The notes under the pieces are model-generated. The model searched no databases. It saw nothing but the letters and a program-made list of their open reading frames with translations, and was not told the DNA's origin. Shown piece by piece: positions 9,180-18,583 of a stretch of DNA of 64,000 bases. Position numbers and translations under genes: made by a program. The stretch is from contig NZ_BHVZ01000002.1 in assembly GCF_003865035.1 (NCBI RefSeq), forward strand, positions 62,001-126,000, given 5' to 3'. Within the stretch, counting starts at the first letter, position 1. Each line of letters begins with the position of its first letter. Source of the stretch: Anaerotignum faecicola (GTDB lineage: Bacteria > Bacillota > Clostridia > Lachnospirales > Anaerotignaceae).

Positions 9180-9287
9180 AAAAAACTGCTTTCTCTTACG
9201 ATTTCTTTAAGGTTCGGAAAAAATACGCCCCAAAGCCGCGCAGAATTTGCACAAATAAAAAAACTTCCGCTTTTCCCAAAAAAGCTG

Positions 9288-9316
9288 TTGACAAAACCCG
9301 TCTCCTGCGATATACT
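9288..9316 (+). promoter_or_regulatory. Strong sigma-A promoter of tRNA-Lys
   Basis: Consensus TTGACA (9288-9293), exactly 17 bp, then TATACT (9311-9316). The tRNA begins 12 nt after the -10 box. Confidence 0.9.
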
Positions 9317-9328
9317 AATTTCTGTTGC

Positions 9329-9401
9329 GGGTCATTAGCTCAGTTGGTAGAGCACTGGACTTTTAATCCAGGTGTCCCGGGTTCGAGTCCCGGATGACTC
9401 A
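9329..9401 (+). tRNA. tRNA-Lys (anticodon TTT)
   Basis: A 73-nt cloverleaf. The 7-bp acceptor stem GGGTCAT pairs with ATGACTC (one G-U), the D-arm is GCTCAGTTGGTAGAGC, the anticodon stem CTGGA/TCCAG encloses loop CTTTTAA with anticodon TTT at 9362-9364, and the T-arm is CCGGGTTCGAGTCCCGG. CCA is not encoded. It is a single-gene transcription unit with its own promoter and terminator. Confidence 0.97.
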
Positions 9402-9405
9402 TTTC

Positions 9406-9435
9406 AGACCGAGGTTTTCGCTTCGGTCTTTTTTA
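9406..9435 (+). terminator. Terminator of tRNA-Lys
   Basis: AGACCGA (9406-9412) pairs with TCGGTCT (9423-9429), followed by a run of T's, directly after the tRNA 3' end. Confidence 0.85.
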
Positions 9436-9449
9436 TTTTCCTTTTATGC

Positions 9450-9490
9450 AAAAAATCCCCGAACCCAAGCGTTCTGCTTGAAATTCGGGG
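9450..9490 (-). terminator. Terminator of hydrogenase gene
   Basis: CCCCGAA (9457-9463) pairs with TTCGGGG (9484-9490) around an inner AAGC/GCTT hairpin, followed on the minus strand by six T's. Confidence 0.85.
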
Positions 9491-9516
9491 TTATTTTTAT
9501 GCTGTATACAAAGGGG

Positions 9517-11088
9517 TTATTCCATCTCGCCCTTCGCAATCGCTTCCTTTTTCGCTTTTGCGGTCGCCTGCTTCTTGGCTTTTTTCTCGCCTGCGGTAAC
9601 CTCCTTCATTTTTTCCAACTCAGGAAATTCACGTTCCATATTCACGCCTGCCATATCATAGCCGCGAATCCCTTCCATTGGGTTATCCGTCAGCGCAAGG
9701 CGGCTGAAATCATTCACTCGCTGAATCCCTCTCTGGTCATGAAAGATGGACGCTGCGCCGTTTGTGCAGCCACCCTTGCACGCCATGCCTTCAATGAGGT
9801 TTTCCTCCAATCTGCCGAAGGATGCCAGCTTCATGGTTTTGATACATTCCTCAATGCCGCTGCAGCGGATGGGGTTGATTTCCGTTTCAATGCCCTCCAG
9901 CTTTGCCACACGGCGCACGCTTTCCGCCACGCCGCCCGTTCTTGCAAAAATCCGTCCGTAGGAGGAGGGCTCCCCTGCGGTAATCTCCGGCATTTCCGCC
10001 AGCTCCAATCCTCTTGCGTCAAGGATGGCACGCAGCTCCTCAAACGTCAGCACATAATCCACTGCGCCCTTTACGTCATCCTGCTTGATTTCGACCTTTT
10101 TCGCCGTGCAGGGCCCGATAAAGACGATACGCGCCTTTCTATCCTTCGCGCGGATGGCTCTTGCCATGGCAATCATGGGAGAAACCACGGTGGACACATG
10201 ATCCATATATTCGGGGTGATTTTTTCTCACATATTCCACAAAGGCAGGACAGCAGGAGGTTGTTTTCCATTTCTTTTCCTCAATGGTTTCCACAAATTCC
10301 TTTGCTTCCTCAACGGAAACCATATCACCGGCAATCGCCGCCTCAACCACATCATAGAAGCCAAGCTCCTTAATGCCGGCAAACACCTGCCCAACCTTGA
10401 TGCCTGTATACTGGCTGGCAACCGCAGGCGCAACCACCGCATAAACGTGATAGCTTGTGTTGTTCCAGGAATCGCGCAGAAGATTCAGCACGTTCATAAC
10501 AAAGGATTTATCCACAATCGCACCGAAGGGGCACTGCTGCACGCAGGCACCGCAGGAAATACATTTATCATGGTCAATCATCGCTTTTCTGTTTTCATCC
10601 ATCTTGACCGCATTGACGGAGCAGGCACGCATGCACGGACGCATGACCTCACTGATGGCACCAAAGGGACAGACCTGCTTGCAGCGTCCACATTCGATAC
10701 ACATTTCCTGATTGATGTATGCTCTGTGGTTTACAATGGAAATGGCGTGCCTCGGACAATTCTCCTGACATTTATGCCCCAGACAGCCGCGGCAGGAATC
10801 GCTGACCACGAAACGGTCAATCGGACATTCATCACAGGCGGAATCCAGCACGTTGATTACACGGTCGCCCTCTGTCGGCTCCAGAACCAGACGCACACGG
10901 TCCTCAATAATATGGCGCTCCTTATAAATACAGCAGCGGAAGGATGCCTTTGGCCCCGGAATGATCGCTTCCGCAATCTCCTTTTCCATATTGATTTCCT
11001 TATCCAGCTCCCCATTGAAGAAGCGGCTCGCGCATTCCCTGTTTACCAGATATTTGATGTACTGTACATTACTTTCAAACTTGCTCAT
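9517..11088 (-). CDS. [FeFe] hydrogenase, ferredoxin-type, group B-like
   Basis: The 523-residue enzyme interconverts protons and H2 using ferredoxin electrons. Cysteine clusters at about 85-111, 130-140 (CIECGRCKQVC) and 176-186 (CISCGACVQQC) indicate several [4Fe-4S] centres. All H-cluster ligand motifs are present: TSCCP (277-281), PCTAKK (326-331) and EGMACKGGC (433-441). TSCCPA followed by FVEY, the short length and absence of an N-terminal 2Fe-2S domain fit the poorly studied group B monomeric enzymes. The C-terminus is a Lys/Ala-rich tail. The start was moved to the ATG at 11088, which has AAGGTGAAGG upstream. It is a stand-alone gene; maturases HydEFG are not in the window. Confidence 0.9.
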   Translation of the reverse strand: MSKFESNVQYIKYLVNRECASRFFNGELDKEINMEKEIAEAIIPGPKASFRCCIYKERHIIEDRVRLVLEPTEGDRVINVLDSACDECPIDRFVVSDSCRGCLGHKCQENCPRHAISIVNHRAYINQEMCIECGRCKQVCPFGAISEVMRPCMRACSVNAVKMDENRKAMIDHDKCISCGACVQQCPFGAIVDKSFVMNVLNLLRDSWNNTSYHVYAVVAPAVASQYTGIKVGQVFAGIKELGFYDVVEAAIAGDMVSVEEAKEFVETIEEKKWKTTSCCPAFVEYVRKNHPEYMDHVSTVVSPMIAMARAIRAKDRKARIVFIGPCTAKKVEIKQDDVKGAVDYVLTFEELRAILDARGLELAEMPEITAGEPSSYGRIFARTGGVAESVRRVAKLEGIETEINPIRCSGIEECIKTMKLASFGRLEENLIEGMACKGGCTNGAASIFHDQRGIQRVNDFSRLALTDNPMEGIRGYDMAGVNMEREFPELEKMKEVTAGEKKAKKQATAKAKKEAIAKGEME

Positions 11089-11213
11089 AACCTTCACCTT
11101 TTTTTCTAATATACTACCCAACAAAAGCGCACGTCCAAAAGGTGTACCCTGATATGCGGAACCATACGCTCATTTCCCCTAAAATTGCTCCTCATATTCT
11201 CACTCTCGCTATC

Positions 11214-11242
11214 ATTCTAGCACAACCTTATTTCGCATGCAA
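11214..11242 (-). promoter_or_regulatory. Promoter of hydrogenase gene
   Basis: Minus strand: TTGCAT (11242-11237), 17-bp spacer, TAGAAT (11219-11214). It leaves a leader of about 120 nt before the start codon. No other gene is seen between 11089 and 11396. Confidence 0.65.
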
Positions 11243-11391
11243 GATAATGTATACAGAAAACCAACCAAAGATTTCCACCTCCTTTCCCCTGTTTTTTATG
11301 CTTTTCCGATGGGTCGGCACGCCGGTTACTTTGTCTAATTCGCCCATTTTTTCACCGGAGACAGAACCCCCTCCCCATGCGTTTTCACTCC

Positions 11392-11433
11392 ACGAAAAAA
11401 ACCCCTCTCCTGAGGAAAACAGAGAAGGGGTTT
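11392..11433 (-). terminator. Terminator of pst-pho operon
   Basis: AACCCCTCTC (11400-11409) pairs with GAGAAGGGGTT (11422-11432), with one bulge. A run of seven T's follows on the minus strand, 20 nt past the phoR stop codon. Confidence 0.85.
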
Positions 11434-11453
11434 TCAGTATGTTTTTCGTATAT

Positions 11454-13118
11454 TCAATTTATTGAATATGGCAGGGAAATCTCAATGCTTGTCCCATTTC
11501 CGATTTCACTCTCGATAAAAATTTTTCCGTTATGCAGTGCCGCACCATGTTTGACAATAGAAAGCCCTAAGCCTGTGCCGCCGTTTTCCGCAGAGCGGCT
11601 TGCGTCCACACGGTAGAATCTCTCGAAAATCCGCCCCTGCTCCTCCTTCGCAATGCCGATGCCCGTATCCCTTACGGTAAGGGAAATCCTGTCCGCCTTC
11701 TGCTTCAGGGTGACAAAAACCGCGCCGCCCTCCTTGTTATAGCGAATGGCATTATCGCAGAGATTGTATATCATTTCGGAAAGCACCTGTTTCACGCCGC
11801 GAAACAGAATCGGTTCGGTCTCCGCCGAAAGGGTTACGCGCTTCCTTTCCGCCGCAGGCTGTAAGCGTTCGCATGCCTCCTGCACCAGTGCATCCAGTTC
11901 GACCTCCTCCTCGCAGAGGCTCGTGTCCTTTTCGTCCAGCTTGGAAAGCTTGATGATATCCTGCACAAGCGCAATCAGCCGCTGCGCCTCGTCATAAATC
12001 TTTTCTGCGAATTTTCCCATATCCGCAGGCGGCACCATGCCGTTTTTCATAATCTCCGCAAAGCCGGAAATCGAGGTCAGCGGTGTTTTCAGCTCATGGG
12101 AAACATTGGCGGTAAATTCGCGCCGCAGCTGCTCGCGCTCCTCCTTTTCCGTTGCATCCAGAAGCACCAGAATCATGCCGGCAACCTCCTCCTCCCGAAA
12201 AACGGGGTTTGCGAAAATCTGGCAGATTCTGCCGTTTGCCTCCAGCCGCTCCTCTCGATGCGCCCCTGCCAGCGCGCCCTCCACACTGCGGCGCACAGCA
12301 GCACTGCGGTTCAGAGAAAAAATATTTTCGCCCTCCGTTACGGCATCCACGCCCAAAAGCGTTTTCGCCGCGGCGTTATAGGAAAGAATATCCCCCTCGC
12401 CATCCATCACAAGCAGACCCTCCTGCATATTCGAGGTAATCGTATCGAATTCCTCTTTTCTGCGCTTCAGCTCTGCCATCTGGCGGTGAATTTCCCGATT
12501 CTGCACGGCAATTCGCCGCAAAAGCGGGGTCAGCTCCTCATAAACCTCCGCCTGCTCGGGATGCTCCAAATCAATCTCATTGATGGGGCTTGTGATATTT
12601 TTTGCCGTGCGGAAGGCAAGAAAAACGGAAACCGCCATCATCATTGCCAGAATCAGCACCAACGGAAATGCCATCGTCAGAAATACCGCAACCACGCTCA
12701 TCGTTTCCACGGAAAGCCGCAGAATCGTCCCATCTGTCAGCCGTTCCGCATGGTAAAGCGTCTGTCCGGAAAGCGTTGCGGAAATGCGCTTGCTGTTGCC
12801 CTCGCCGCTTTGCATGGCCTCCTTTATTTCCTCACGGTCGCCGTGATTCTCCATTTCGGATGCATCCGCGGAGGAATCATACAGCACTGTCCCATCTGCA
12901 TCAACCCAAGTGATTCTCGTTTCTGCGTCCTTGATTTTCTCCAGATACCGCACGCCGTCCGTTTCAATGCCACAGGCAATATATTCTGTCTCTCTTTGCA
13001 GCTTTTCCGTCGTTTCCTCCGCGGAAAACTGATACATCATCCCCATAGTCAGCAGGGAAACGGCAAGCATAACTGCCGCCGCCACCAGAAAAATTGCCCG
13101 AAAAATGCGATTCGTCAT
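11454..13118 (-). CDS. phoR: Phosphate sensor histidine kinase PhoR
   Basis: The 554-residue kinase has membrane helices at about 8-28 and 143-168, an extracytoplasmic loop between them, a linker, and a PAS domain (about 225-325) beginning with FDTITSNMQEGLLVMD. The HisKA box is ANVSHELKTPLTS with His 341, and the ATPase domain ends with GTGLGLSIVKHG. Architecture and position at the end of the pst operon identify it as PhoR, which phosphorylates PhoB when phosphate is scarce. Its start overlaps the phoB stop by 4 bp. Confidence 0.93.
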   Translation of the reverse strand: MTNRIFRAIFLVAAAVMLAVSLLTMGMMYQFSAEETTEKLQRETEYIACGIETDGVRYLEKIKDAETRITWVDADGTVLYDSSADASEMENHGDREEIKEAMQSGEGNSKRISATLSGQTLYHAERLTDGTILRLSVETMSVVAVFLTMAFPLVLILAMMMAVSVFLAFRTAKNITSPINEIDLEHPEQAEVYEELTPLLRRIAVQNREIHRQMAELKRRKEEFDTITSNMQEGLLVMDGEGDILSYNAAAKTLLGVDAVTEGENIFSLNRSAAVRRSVEGALAGAHREERLEANGRICQIFANPVFREEEVAGMILVLLDATEKEEREQLRREFTANVSHELKTPLTSISGFAEIMKNGMVPPADMGKFAEKIYDEAQRLIALVQDIIKLSKLDEKDTSLCEEEVELDALVQEACERLQPAAERKRVTLSAETEPILFRGVKQVLSEMIYNLCDNAIRYNKEGGAVFVTLKQKADRISLTVRDTGIGIAKEEQGRIFERFYRVDASRSAENGGTGLGLSIVKHGAALHNGKIFIESEIGNGTSIEISLPYSIN

Positions 13119-13792
13119 ATATTTCCACCTACTTTATAGCCTACACCGCGCACCGTTTCGATATATTCGCCGCATTCCCCCAGCTTCTGCCGCAGAGTAC
13201 GAATATGCACATCCACAGTACGGCTTTCTCCATCAAAGCCATAGCCCCAGATGCGGTTTAAGAGCTGGTCTCTCGTCAGCACGCGTCCCTTGTTTTCCAG
13301 AAGCAGACAAAGCAAATCGAATTCCTTGAGCGTCAGCGTGACCTCCTGCCCTGCCGCATATACCTCGTGCCTTGTTTTATTCACAGAAAGCGTGCCAAGG
13401 CGGTAGACCTCCTCGCTCTCTGCCTGCTCCGTGCGGCGCAGCAGTGCCTTCACCCTTGCCAGAAGCTCCATCATGCCGAAGGGCTTCGCCACATAATCAT
13501 CCGCGCCGCTGTCCAGTCCCAGCACCTTATCATATTCACTGCTTTTTGCCGTCAGAAGCAAAATCGGCAGCCTTGCGGTCTGCGGTGCCTGTCTCAATTT
13601 CTTCAAGATACTGATGCCGTCCTCCTCCGGCAGCATCAGGTCAAGCAAAACCAAATCCGGTCGTCTTTCGGCACAGGCGCGCCAAAAAGCAGAAGGTCTC
13701 TCAAAGCCTTCCGCCTCAAATCCCGCGCTGTGCAGCGTATACGCCACCAACTCGCGGATACTGTTGTCATCTTCTACCAAATAAATCAGCAT
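13115..13792 (-). CDS. phoB: Phosphate response regulator PhoB/PhoP
   Basis: The 225-residue OmpR-type regulator has acidic pocket EDD (7-9), phospho-acceptor Asp 51 (LLDLMLPEEDG) and Lys 103 (AKPF). Its winged helix ends with SRTVDVHIRTLRQKL and IETVRGVGYKV. It is translated just upstream of phoR (4-bp overlap) and 15 bp after the HD gene, placing it inside the phosphate operon. The expected DNA targets are phosphate boxes such as the repeats upstream of pstS. Confidence 0.94.
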   Translation of the reverse strand: MLIYLVEDDNSIRELVAYTLHSAGFEAEGFERPSAFWRACAERRPDLVLLDLMLPEEDGISILKKLRQAPQTARLPILLLTAKSSEYDKVLGLDSGADDYVAKPFGMMELLARVKALLRRTEQAESEEVYRLGTLSVNKTRHEVYAAGQEVTLTLKEFDLLCLLLENKGRVLTRDQLLNRIWGYGFDGESRTVDVHIRTLRQKLGECGEYIETVRGVGYKVGGNI

Positions 13793-13807
13793 GGGATCTC
13801 CTCCACC

Positions 13808-14467
13808 TCAAATCAAAGATTGTTCGTTAATCATCAGCTTAAATTGCAGTCCCAGCTTTTCCGCCGCCTTACGGCACAGCACCATTCGTTCCAGAAAGAT
13901 TTCAAAATAATCCATCACAGAGCCATAATGCGTATCAACCGATAATTTCAGCTTAATCAGGCTATGCTCACGGTTGATTTTCAAAAGGGACTTTTCTACA
14001 GAGTAATTGACTCTGTCATGGATGTCAAAGGTTTTTTTCTCAGGATTGCGCACACGGCTGCGGCGCACGTCGCTTTTATCCGCCAGAATCAGCGCTGCCG
14101 CAATGGCATTGACGGGTACGCCCGTCCCTTCATCATGGTTGCCGATGGCGGCTACAATCGTCGCAATATCCGCCGCAGGCATATCCATCCTGTCCAGAAT
14201 ACGGAACGCCATCACTGCGCCGCTCTGCGAATGCTCCGCGCGGTTGACCAGATTGCCGATATCGTGCAGATATGCCGCAATCATGCCCAGCTCCACCGCA
14301 TGTGCGGAAAACCCAAGCGTTTCCAGAATATATTTCACCGATTCCGCTACCTTCGTCACATGCGCAAAGGAATGTTCCGTAAAGCCAAGCGCCGCAAGGG
14401 CTTCATCCGCACTTTGGATATAGGTGCGGATGTCCTCATTTTTTCGTATTTCCTCATAGGTAATCAT
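13808..14467 (-). CDS. HD-domain phosphohydrolase in the pho operon
   Basis: The 219-residue soluble protein has an HD metal-binding core: AYLHDIGN (His-Asp pair, about residue 70), a conserved downstream His in AIGNHDEG, and an Asp in ILADKSDVRR. HD proteins of this type hydrolyse phosphorylated substrates, often nucleotides; the substrate here is unknown. The ATG at 14467 was chosen because it overlaps the phoU stop (ATGA) and has GGAGGAGG upstream. Placement between phoU and phoB is not part of the classical pst-pho layout and suggests a role in phosphate signalling or turnover. Confidence 0.82.
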   Translation of the reverse strand: MITYEEIRKNEDIRTYIQSADEALAALGFTEHSFAHVTKVAESVKYILETLGFSAHAVELGMIAAYLHDIGNLVNRAEHSQSGAVMAFRILDRMDMPAADIATIVAAIGNHDEGTGVPVNAIAAALILADKSDVRRSRVRNPEKKTFDIHDRVNYSVEKSLLKINREHSLIKLKLSVDTHYGSVMDYFEIFLERMVLCRKAAEKLGLQFKLMINEQSLI

Positions 14468-15126
14468 GCACGTTCCTCCTCCGCGATAACATGCTGCCCC
14501 GTGATGGAGAATTCTACCCACTCTGCAATATTTGTTGCATGGTCACCGATTCTTTCCAGATATTTTGCAATCATCAGAAGGTCAATGCAGAATTCGCCGT
14601 TTTCCCGATTTTCGAGAATCAGCCGAATCAGCTCCTCCTTCACCTTATCAAACAGACCATCCACCACATCATCATACTGCATAACAGAACGCGCCAGTGT
14701 CAAGTCCTTTTTCACAAAGGATTCCACTGCATCCGTTACCATCTTTACCGTTGCGCGTGCCATTTCCTGAATATGCAGCTTGCTCTGCGTATCCTGTGCG
14801 CCGAGCGTTAGCATGATTTCCGCAATATCCCCTGCCTGATCACCGATACGCTCCATATCGGAAATCATTTTCAAGGCGGAGGAAATCGTCCGCAAATCCC
14901 TTGCTACCGGCTGCTGCTGCAAAAGCAGACGCATGCAGAAGGTTTCAATATCACGCTCCATGTGGTCAATCTCGTTATCCTTTTCAAAGACCATCTGCAC
15001 CACCGTGCGGTCATATTTCATCAGGGCAGAAACAGAAGCCGTAATTGCTTCCTCGCATAATGCCCCCATTTTAATCAGCTCTACATTTAATTGCTCCAGC
15101 TGAGCATCAAAACGACTGCGTACCAT
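14464..15126 (-). CDS. phoU: Phosphate-specific transport regulator PhoU
   Basis: The 220-residue protein has two PhoU three-helix repeats. The first contains EKDNEIDHMERDIE and LRTISSALKMISDMERIGDQAGDIAEI; the second ends with LLMIAKYLERIGDHATNIAEW. PhoU connects the Pst transporter to PhoR and represses the regulon when phosphate is plentiful. It begins 3 bp after pstB and its stop overlaps the HD gene start, giving tight translational coupling. Confidence 0.95.
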   Translation of the reverse strand: MVRSRFDAQLEQLNVELIKMGALCEEAITASVSALMKYDRTVVQMVFEKDNEIDHMERDIETFCMRLLLQQQPVARDLRTISSALKMISDMERIGDQAGDIAEIMLTLGAQDTQSKLHIQEMARATVKMVTDAVESFVKKDLTLARSVMQYDDVVDGLFDKVKEELIRLILENRENGEFCIDLLMIAKYLERIGDHATNIAEWVEFSITGQHVIAEEERA

Positions 15127-15129
15127 AGC

Positions 15130-15927
15130 TTAACCAAACCTCCCCGTAATGTAATCCTCTGTTCTCTTGTCTCTCGGGATGGAGAACAGCTGCTCCGTAT
15201 TGTCATACTCCACAACCTCGCCCAGCAGGAAGAAAGCGGTGTTATCCGAAATACGGGTTGCCTGCTGCATATTATGCGTTACCATAATAATGGTATAATC
15301 CTCCTTCAGCTTCAATGCCAGCTCCTCAATACGAGAGGTGGAAATAGGGTCAAGGGCGGAGGTCGGCTCATCCATCAGAAGCACCTCCGGCTGCACCGCC
15401 AAGGCTCTGGCAATGCAAAGCCGCTGCTGCTGCCCGCCGCTCATGCCGAGGGCGTTCTTTTTCAGTCTGTCCTTCACTTCATCCCAGATGGCGGCATCGC
15501 GCAGTGCCTTTTCCACAATCTCATCCAGCTTTACCTTGGAACGGATGCCATGCGTTCTCGGCCCATAGGCAATGTTATCATAAATGCTCATCGGAAACGG
15601 GTTCGGCTTCTGGAACACCATGCCGACTCTGCGCCGCAGCAAATTCACATCCATGCCCTTATAGATATCCTCGCCGTCCAGAAGCACCTGCCCTGTGATG
15701 CGGCAGCCCTCAATCAAATCATTCATACGGTTCAGGCTCTTGAGCAGAGTGGATTTGCCGCAGCCGGAGGGCCCGATGAATGCCGTAATTTCCTTTTCCG
15801 GCAGCTCCAGATTGATGTTTTTCAGCGCATGAAAATTACCATAATATAAATCCAGATTGGATACAGATAGCTTTGTCTGATTCATACTTTTTTCCTTTTC
15901 TTTCATTTCTCTTTTCACTTCCGTCAT
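15130..15927 (-). CDS. pstB: Phosphate ABC transporter ATPase PstB
   Basis: The 265-residue cytosolic ATPase energises phosphate import. Walker A is GPSGCGKST (52-60), the Cys being typical of PstB. The signature is MSGGQQQR, Walker B is [13 protein letters not shown], and the PstB-specific [11 protein letters not shown] segment is present. The start at 15927 overlaps the pstA stop (ATGA). A second in-frame ATG at 15885 (beginning MNQTKLS, with AAAGGA upstream) would give the more usual N-terminus and may be the real one. Confidence 0.96.
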   Translation of the reverse strand: MTEVKREMKEKEKSMNQTKLSVSNLDLYYGNFHALKNINLELPEKEITAFIGPSGCGKSTLLKSLNRMNDLIEGCRITGQVLLDGEDIYKGMDVNLLRRRVGMVFQKPNPFPMSIYDNIAYGPRTHGIRSKVKLDEIVEKALRDAAIWDEVKDRLKKNALGMSGGQQQRLCIARALAVQPEVLLMDEPTSALDPISTSRIEELALKLKEDYTIIMVTHNMQQATRISDNTAFFLLGEVVEYDNTEQLFSIPRDKRTEDYITGRFG

Positions 15928-16796
15928 TTCTCTTTCACACCGGCTTTCTTTGCAACAAAGGAGGACAATGCGTTGATGCAGACCACCAGAACCAGCAGCA
16001 CAACTGCTGTGGCATACGCCTGCTCCGTATAAAGCCCTTCATTCAGGAGGGCATACATGTGTACCGCCAGCGTGCGCCCCGAGGAAAACAGCCCATCTGC
16101 CACCTGCGGTGCTGTGCCTGCGGGATAGAGCAAGGCCGCCGTTTCTCCGACGATACGCCCGATGGCAAGAATGACCCCTGCCAGAATCCCCGGCACTGCG
16201 GAGGGCAGCACAATACGAAATACGGTTCTCAGCTTTCCTGCGCCAAGCCCGAAGCTGCCCTCGCGGTAGGTATCCGAAACGGAACGGAGTGCCTCCTCCG
16301 TTGTTCTTAAAATCAGCGGCAGCACCATGATGGAAAGCGTCAGCGCGCCGCCCAGAATGGAGTAGCCCCATTTCAGATAAATATTAAAAAACAGATACCC
16401 GAACAGACCAAACACGATAGAGGGAATCCCTGCAAGCGTTTCTGTTGTCATGCGGACAACGGAAACAAATTTATTGCCGCGCTTTGCATATTCCACCAGA
16501 TAAATCGCGGCGAAGATACCGGCAGGCACCGAGAACAGCAGCGTCATTGCCGTAATGCTCAGGGTATTGATAATCGCGGGCATCATGGAAACATTTTCGG
16601 TATTATACTTCCATGCAAACAGGGATGGCTTTAAATTCGGAATCCCCTTATATAAAATATAGATAATCAGAGAAACCAGCACTGCCAGTGTAATCACCGC
16701 AGAAAGCGTTACCAGCGCCGCCAGAAAAAGCGAAAACGGATTTCTGCGATAGGCAGCCAGCCTTTCTCTCCTGCTTTGTTGATTGATTGCCTGCAT
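15924..16796 (-). CDS. pstA: Phosphate ABC transporter permease PstA
   Basis: The 290-residue inner-membrane permease has six predicted membrane helices and the PstA landmark [19 protein letters not shown] near the middle, with the EAA-type loop [21 protein letters not shown]. It forms the channel with PstC. Its start codon overlaps the pstC stop (TGATG) and its end overlaps pstB. Confidence 0.96.
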   Translation of the reverse strand: MQAINQQSRRERLAAYRRNPFSLFLAALVTLSAVITLAVLVSLIIYILYKGIPNLKPSLFAWKYNTENVSMMPAIINTLSITAMTLLFSVPAGIFAAIYLVEYAKRGNKFVSVVRMTTETLAGIPSIVFGLFGYLFFNIYLKWGYSILGGALTLSIMVLPLILRTTEEALRSVSDTYREGSFGLGAGKLRTVFRIVLPSAVPGILAGVILAIGRIVGETAALLYPAGTAPQVADGLFSSGRTLAVHMYALLNEGLYTEQAYATAVVLLVLVVCINALSSFVAKKAGVKEK

Positions 16797-17635
16797 CAGT
16801 CAGCCCTCCTTTTCAAGAACGAGAAGCTCAGATTGATAATCAGGATGAATACGAACAGCACCACTGCCGTACCAAGCAGAGCTTCTCTGTGCAAATCCGT
16901 TGCATAGCCCATTTCCATAACGATATTCGCCGTCATGGTGCGGACACCGCTGAAAATGCTGTCGGGCAGAATAGGCTGGTTCCCTGCAATCATGACAACC
17001 GCCATGGTTTCCCCGACGGCACGCCCGATGCCAAGTACAACCCCTGCCAGAATCCCCTGCTTTGCCGCAGGCAGCACAGCGAAGAATACGCTTCTTTCAT
17101 GCGTTGCCCCCAGCCCCAAGGAGCCTTCGTAATAGCTCATGGGAACGGCGCGGATATTGCTTTCCGAAACACCGATGATGGTCGGCAGAATCATAATCCC
17201 CAGCAGAATGGATGCGGTCAGAATCCCCTTGCCGCCCCCGCCAAAGAGGCTCTGCATGATGGGCACAAGCACCATCAGACCAAAAAAGCCATAGACGATG
17301 GAGGGAATCCCTGCCAGAAGCTCTACCGCAGGCTTGATGATTTTATACAGCCGCTTCGGGCAGAACCACACCAGAAAAACCGCACAGAGAATGCCAAGCG
17401 GCACACCCACGATAATTGCCCCTGCGGTGACATACACACTGCCGACAATCATTGGGAAGATGCCATATATATTATTTCCGGGCTTCCATGTTTTCCCCAG
17501 AAGAAAATCCGCTACACCAATTTTGCCAATGGCAGGCACGCCATTGGCAAACAGGAATATACAAATCAATCCAACTGCGAGAATGGATACTGCCGCAGCA
17601 GCCATGAACACCCATTTCATTACAGCTTCCTTCAT
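16796..17635 (-). CDS. pstC: Phosphate ABC transporter permease PstC
   Basis: The 279-residue permease has six membrane helices and the conserved block [21 protein letters not shown], then a cytosolic loop with YYEGSLGLGATHERS that contacts PstB. AAGGGGGAAATGAA precedes the ATG. It lies 30 bp after pstS and overlaps pstA by one base. Confidence 0.96.
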   Translation of the reverse strand: MKEAVMKWVFMAAAAVSILAVGLICIFLFANGVPAIGKIGVADFLLGKTWKPGNNIYGIFPMIVGSVYVTAGAIIVGVPLGILCAVFLVWFCPKRLYKIIKPAVELLAGIPSIVYGFFGLMVLVPIMQSLFGGGGKGILTASILLGIMILPTIIGVSESNIRAVPMSYYEGSLGLGATHERSVFFAVLPAAKQGILAGVVLGIGRAVGETMAVVMIAGNQPILPDSIFSGVRTMTANIVMEMGYATDLHREALLGTAVVLFVFILIINLSFSFLKRRAD

Positions 17636-17666
17636 TTCATTTCCCCCTTCATATCCGGGAACCTTG

Positions 17667-18542
17667 TTACTGTGCAGCGGACCAATCTGTCAGCTTGCCT
17701 GTGAAGATTTCCTTCACCTGTTCGCTTGTCAGATTATCAACTGTGTTATTGTGGTTTACCACAACTGCGATACCATCCATCGCAATCACTGTCGGGGTCA
17801 GTCCTGCCGCCAGTTCACTGTCCTTTAGCTCTCTGGATGCCATGCCGATGTCGCACATGCCCTCCATTGCAGAGGTCATGCCTGTTGTGGAATCGGACTG
17901 CTGTACCTCAATCGTTGCATTGGGGTTGATGGCAAGATATGCCTCCTTCAGCTTTTCCATCACAGGGGTTACGGAAGAAGAACCTGCCACAACGATTTTG
18001 CCTTCTGCTTCGGTGCTTTTAAATGCACCCGTATTGCCCTGACTGATGTATCCGTTTTCCTCAACAACTGCCTGCCCATCCTCGCTCAGAATGAAGTTGA
18101 TAAAGTCTTTGGTCACCTCGCTGACCTCCTTGCCTGTTGCAATATTGAAGGGTCTTGCGACTGCGTAGGTGCCGTTTTTAATATTTTCAGCAGATGCTTC
18201 GACCCCATCAATGGAAAGTGCCTTTACGGAATCATTCAAGGAGCCGAGGGAAACATAGCCGATGGCGTTATCATTGCCTGCTACGGTTGTCATCATAACG
18301 GCTGTGCTGTTTGTGATTTCCGCTGTGTCTGTGGTGTTGTCGATTTTTTCACCTGCGTCGTTTTTTTCTTCAATGCCGAACAGCTCGATAAATGCGCCTC
18401 TTGTGCCGGAGCCATCCTCACGGGAAACAACCGTAATCGCGCCGTCTGCCGCGCCGCCCTGTGCGCTGTCGTTGCTGCCGCAGCCTGCTAACATTCCGAC
18501 TGCTACTGTCATTGCCAAAGCAACTGCAAATACCTTTTTCAT
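17667..18542 (-). CDS. pstS: Phosphate-binding lipoprotein PstS
   Basis: The lipoprotein signal ends at GMLAGCGS. Mature sequence shows PstS phosphate-binding segments SREDGSGTRGAFIELFG and VAGSSSVTPVMEKLKEAY, with DIGMASRELKDSE. It captures phosphate outside the membrane and hands it to PstCA. The ATG at 18542 is preferred because it has AGGAGAGAA at good spacing; an in-frame ATG at 18548 is too close to the ribosome-binding site. It is the first gene of the operon, with candidate phosphate boxes upstream. Confidence 0.95.
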   Translation of the reverse strand: MKKVFAVALAMTVAVGMLAGCGSNDSAQGGAADGAITVVSREDGSGTRGAFIELFGIEEKNDAGEKIDNTTDTAEITNSTAVMMTTVAGNDNAIGYVSLGSLNDSVKALSIDGVEASAENIKNGTYAVARPFNIATGKEVSEVTKDFINFILSEDGQAVVEENGYISQGNTGAFKSTEAEGKIVVAGSSSVTPVMEKLKEAYLAINPNATIEVQQSDSTTGMTSAMEGMCDIGMASRELKDSELAAGLTPTVIAMDGIAVVVNHNNTVDNLTSEQVKEIFTGKLTDWSAAQ

Positions 18543-18583
18543 ATTCATTTCTCTCCTTTTTTTCTGTTTTCCTTTCGTTTACA

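Noticed and set aside
8309..9397. Plus-strand open frame extending into tRNA-Lys
   Set aside because: It lies opposite a response regulator and its end reads through a tRNA, so it is not a gene.
9394..11109. Long plus-strand open frame (571 codons) opposite the hydrogenase gene
   Set aside because: Its residues are His/Cys/Arg-rich without any family motif, while the minus strand encodes an intact [FeFe] hydrogenase with ribosome-binding site and terminator.
11125..11396. Small gene between hydrogenase and phoR
   Set aside because: Open frames here have no ribosome-binding site and overlap the hydrogenase promoter.
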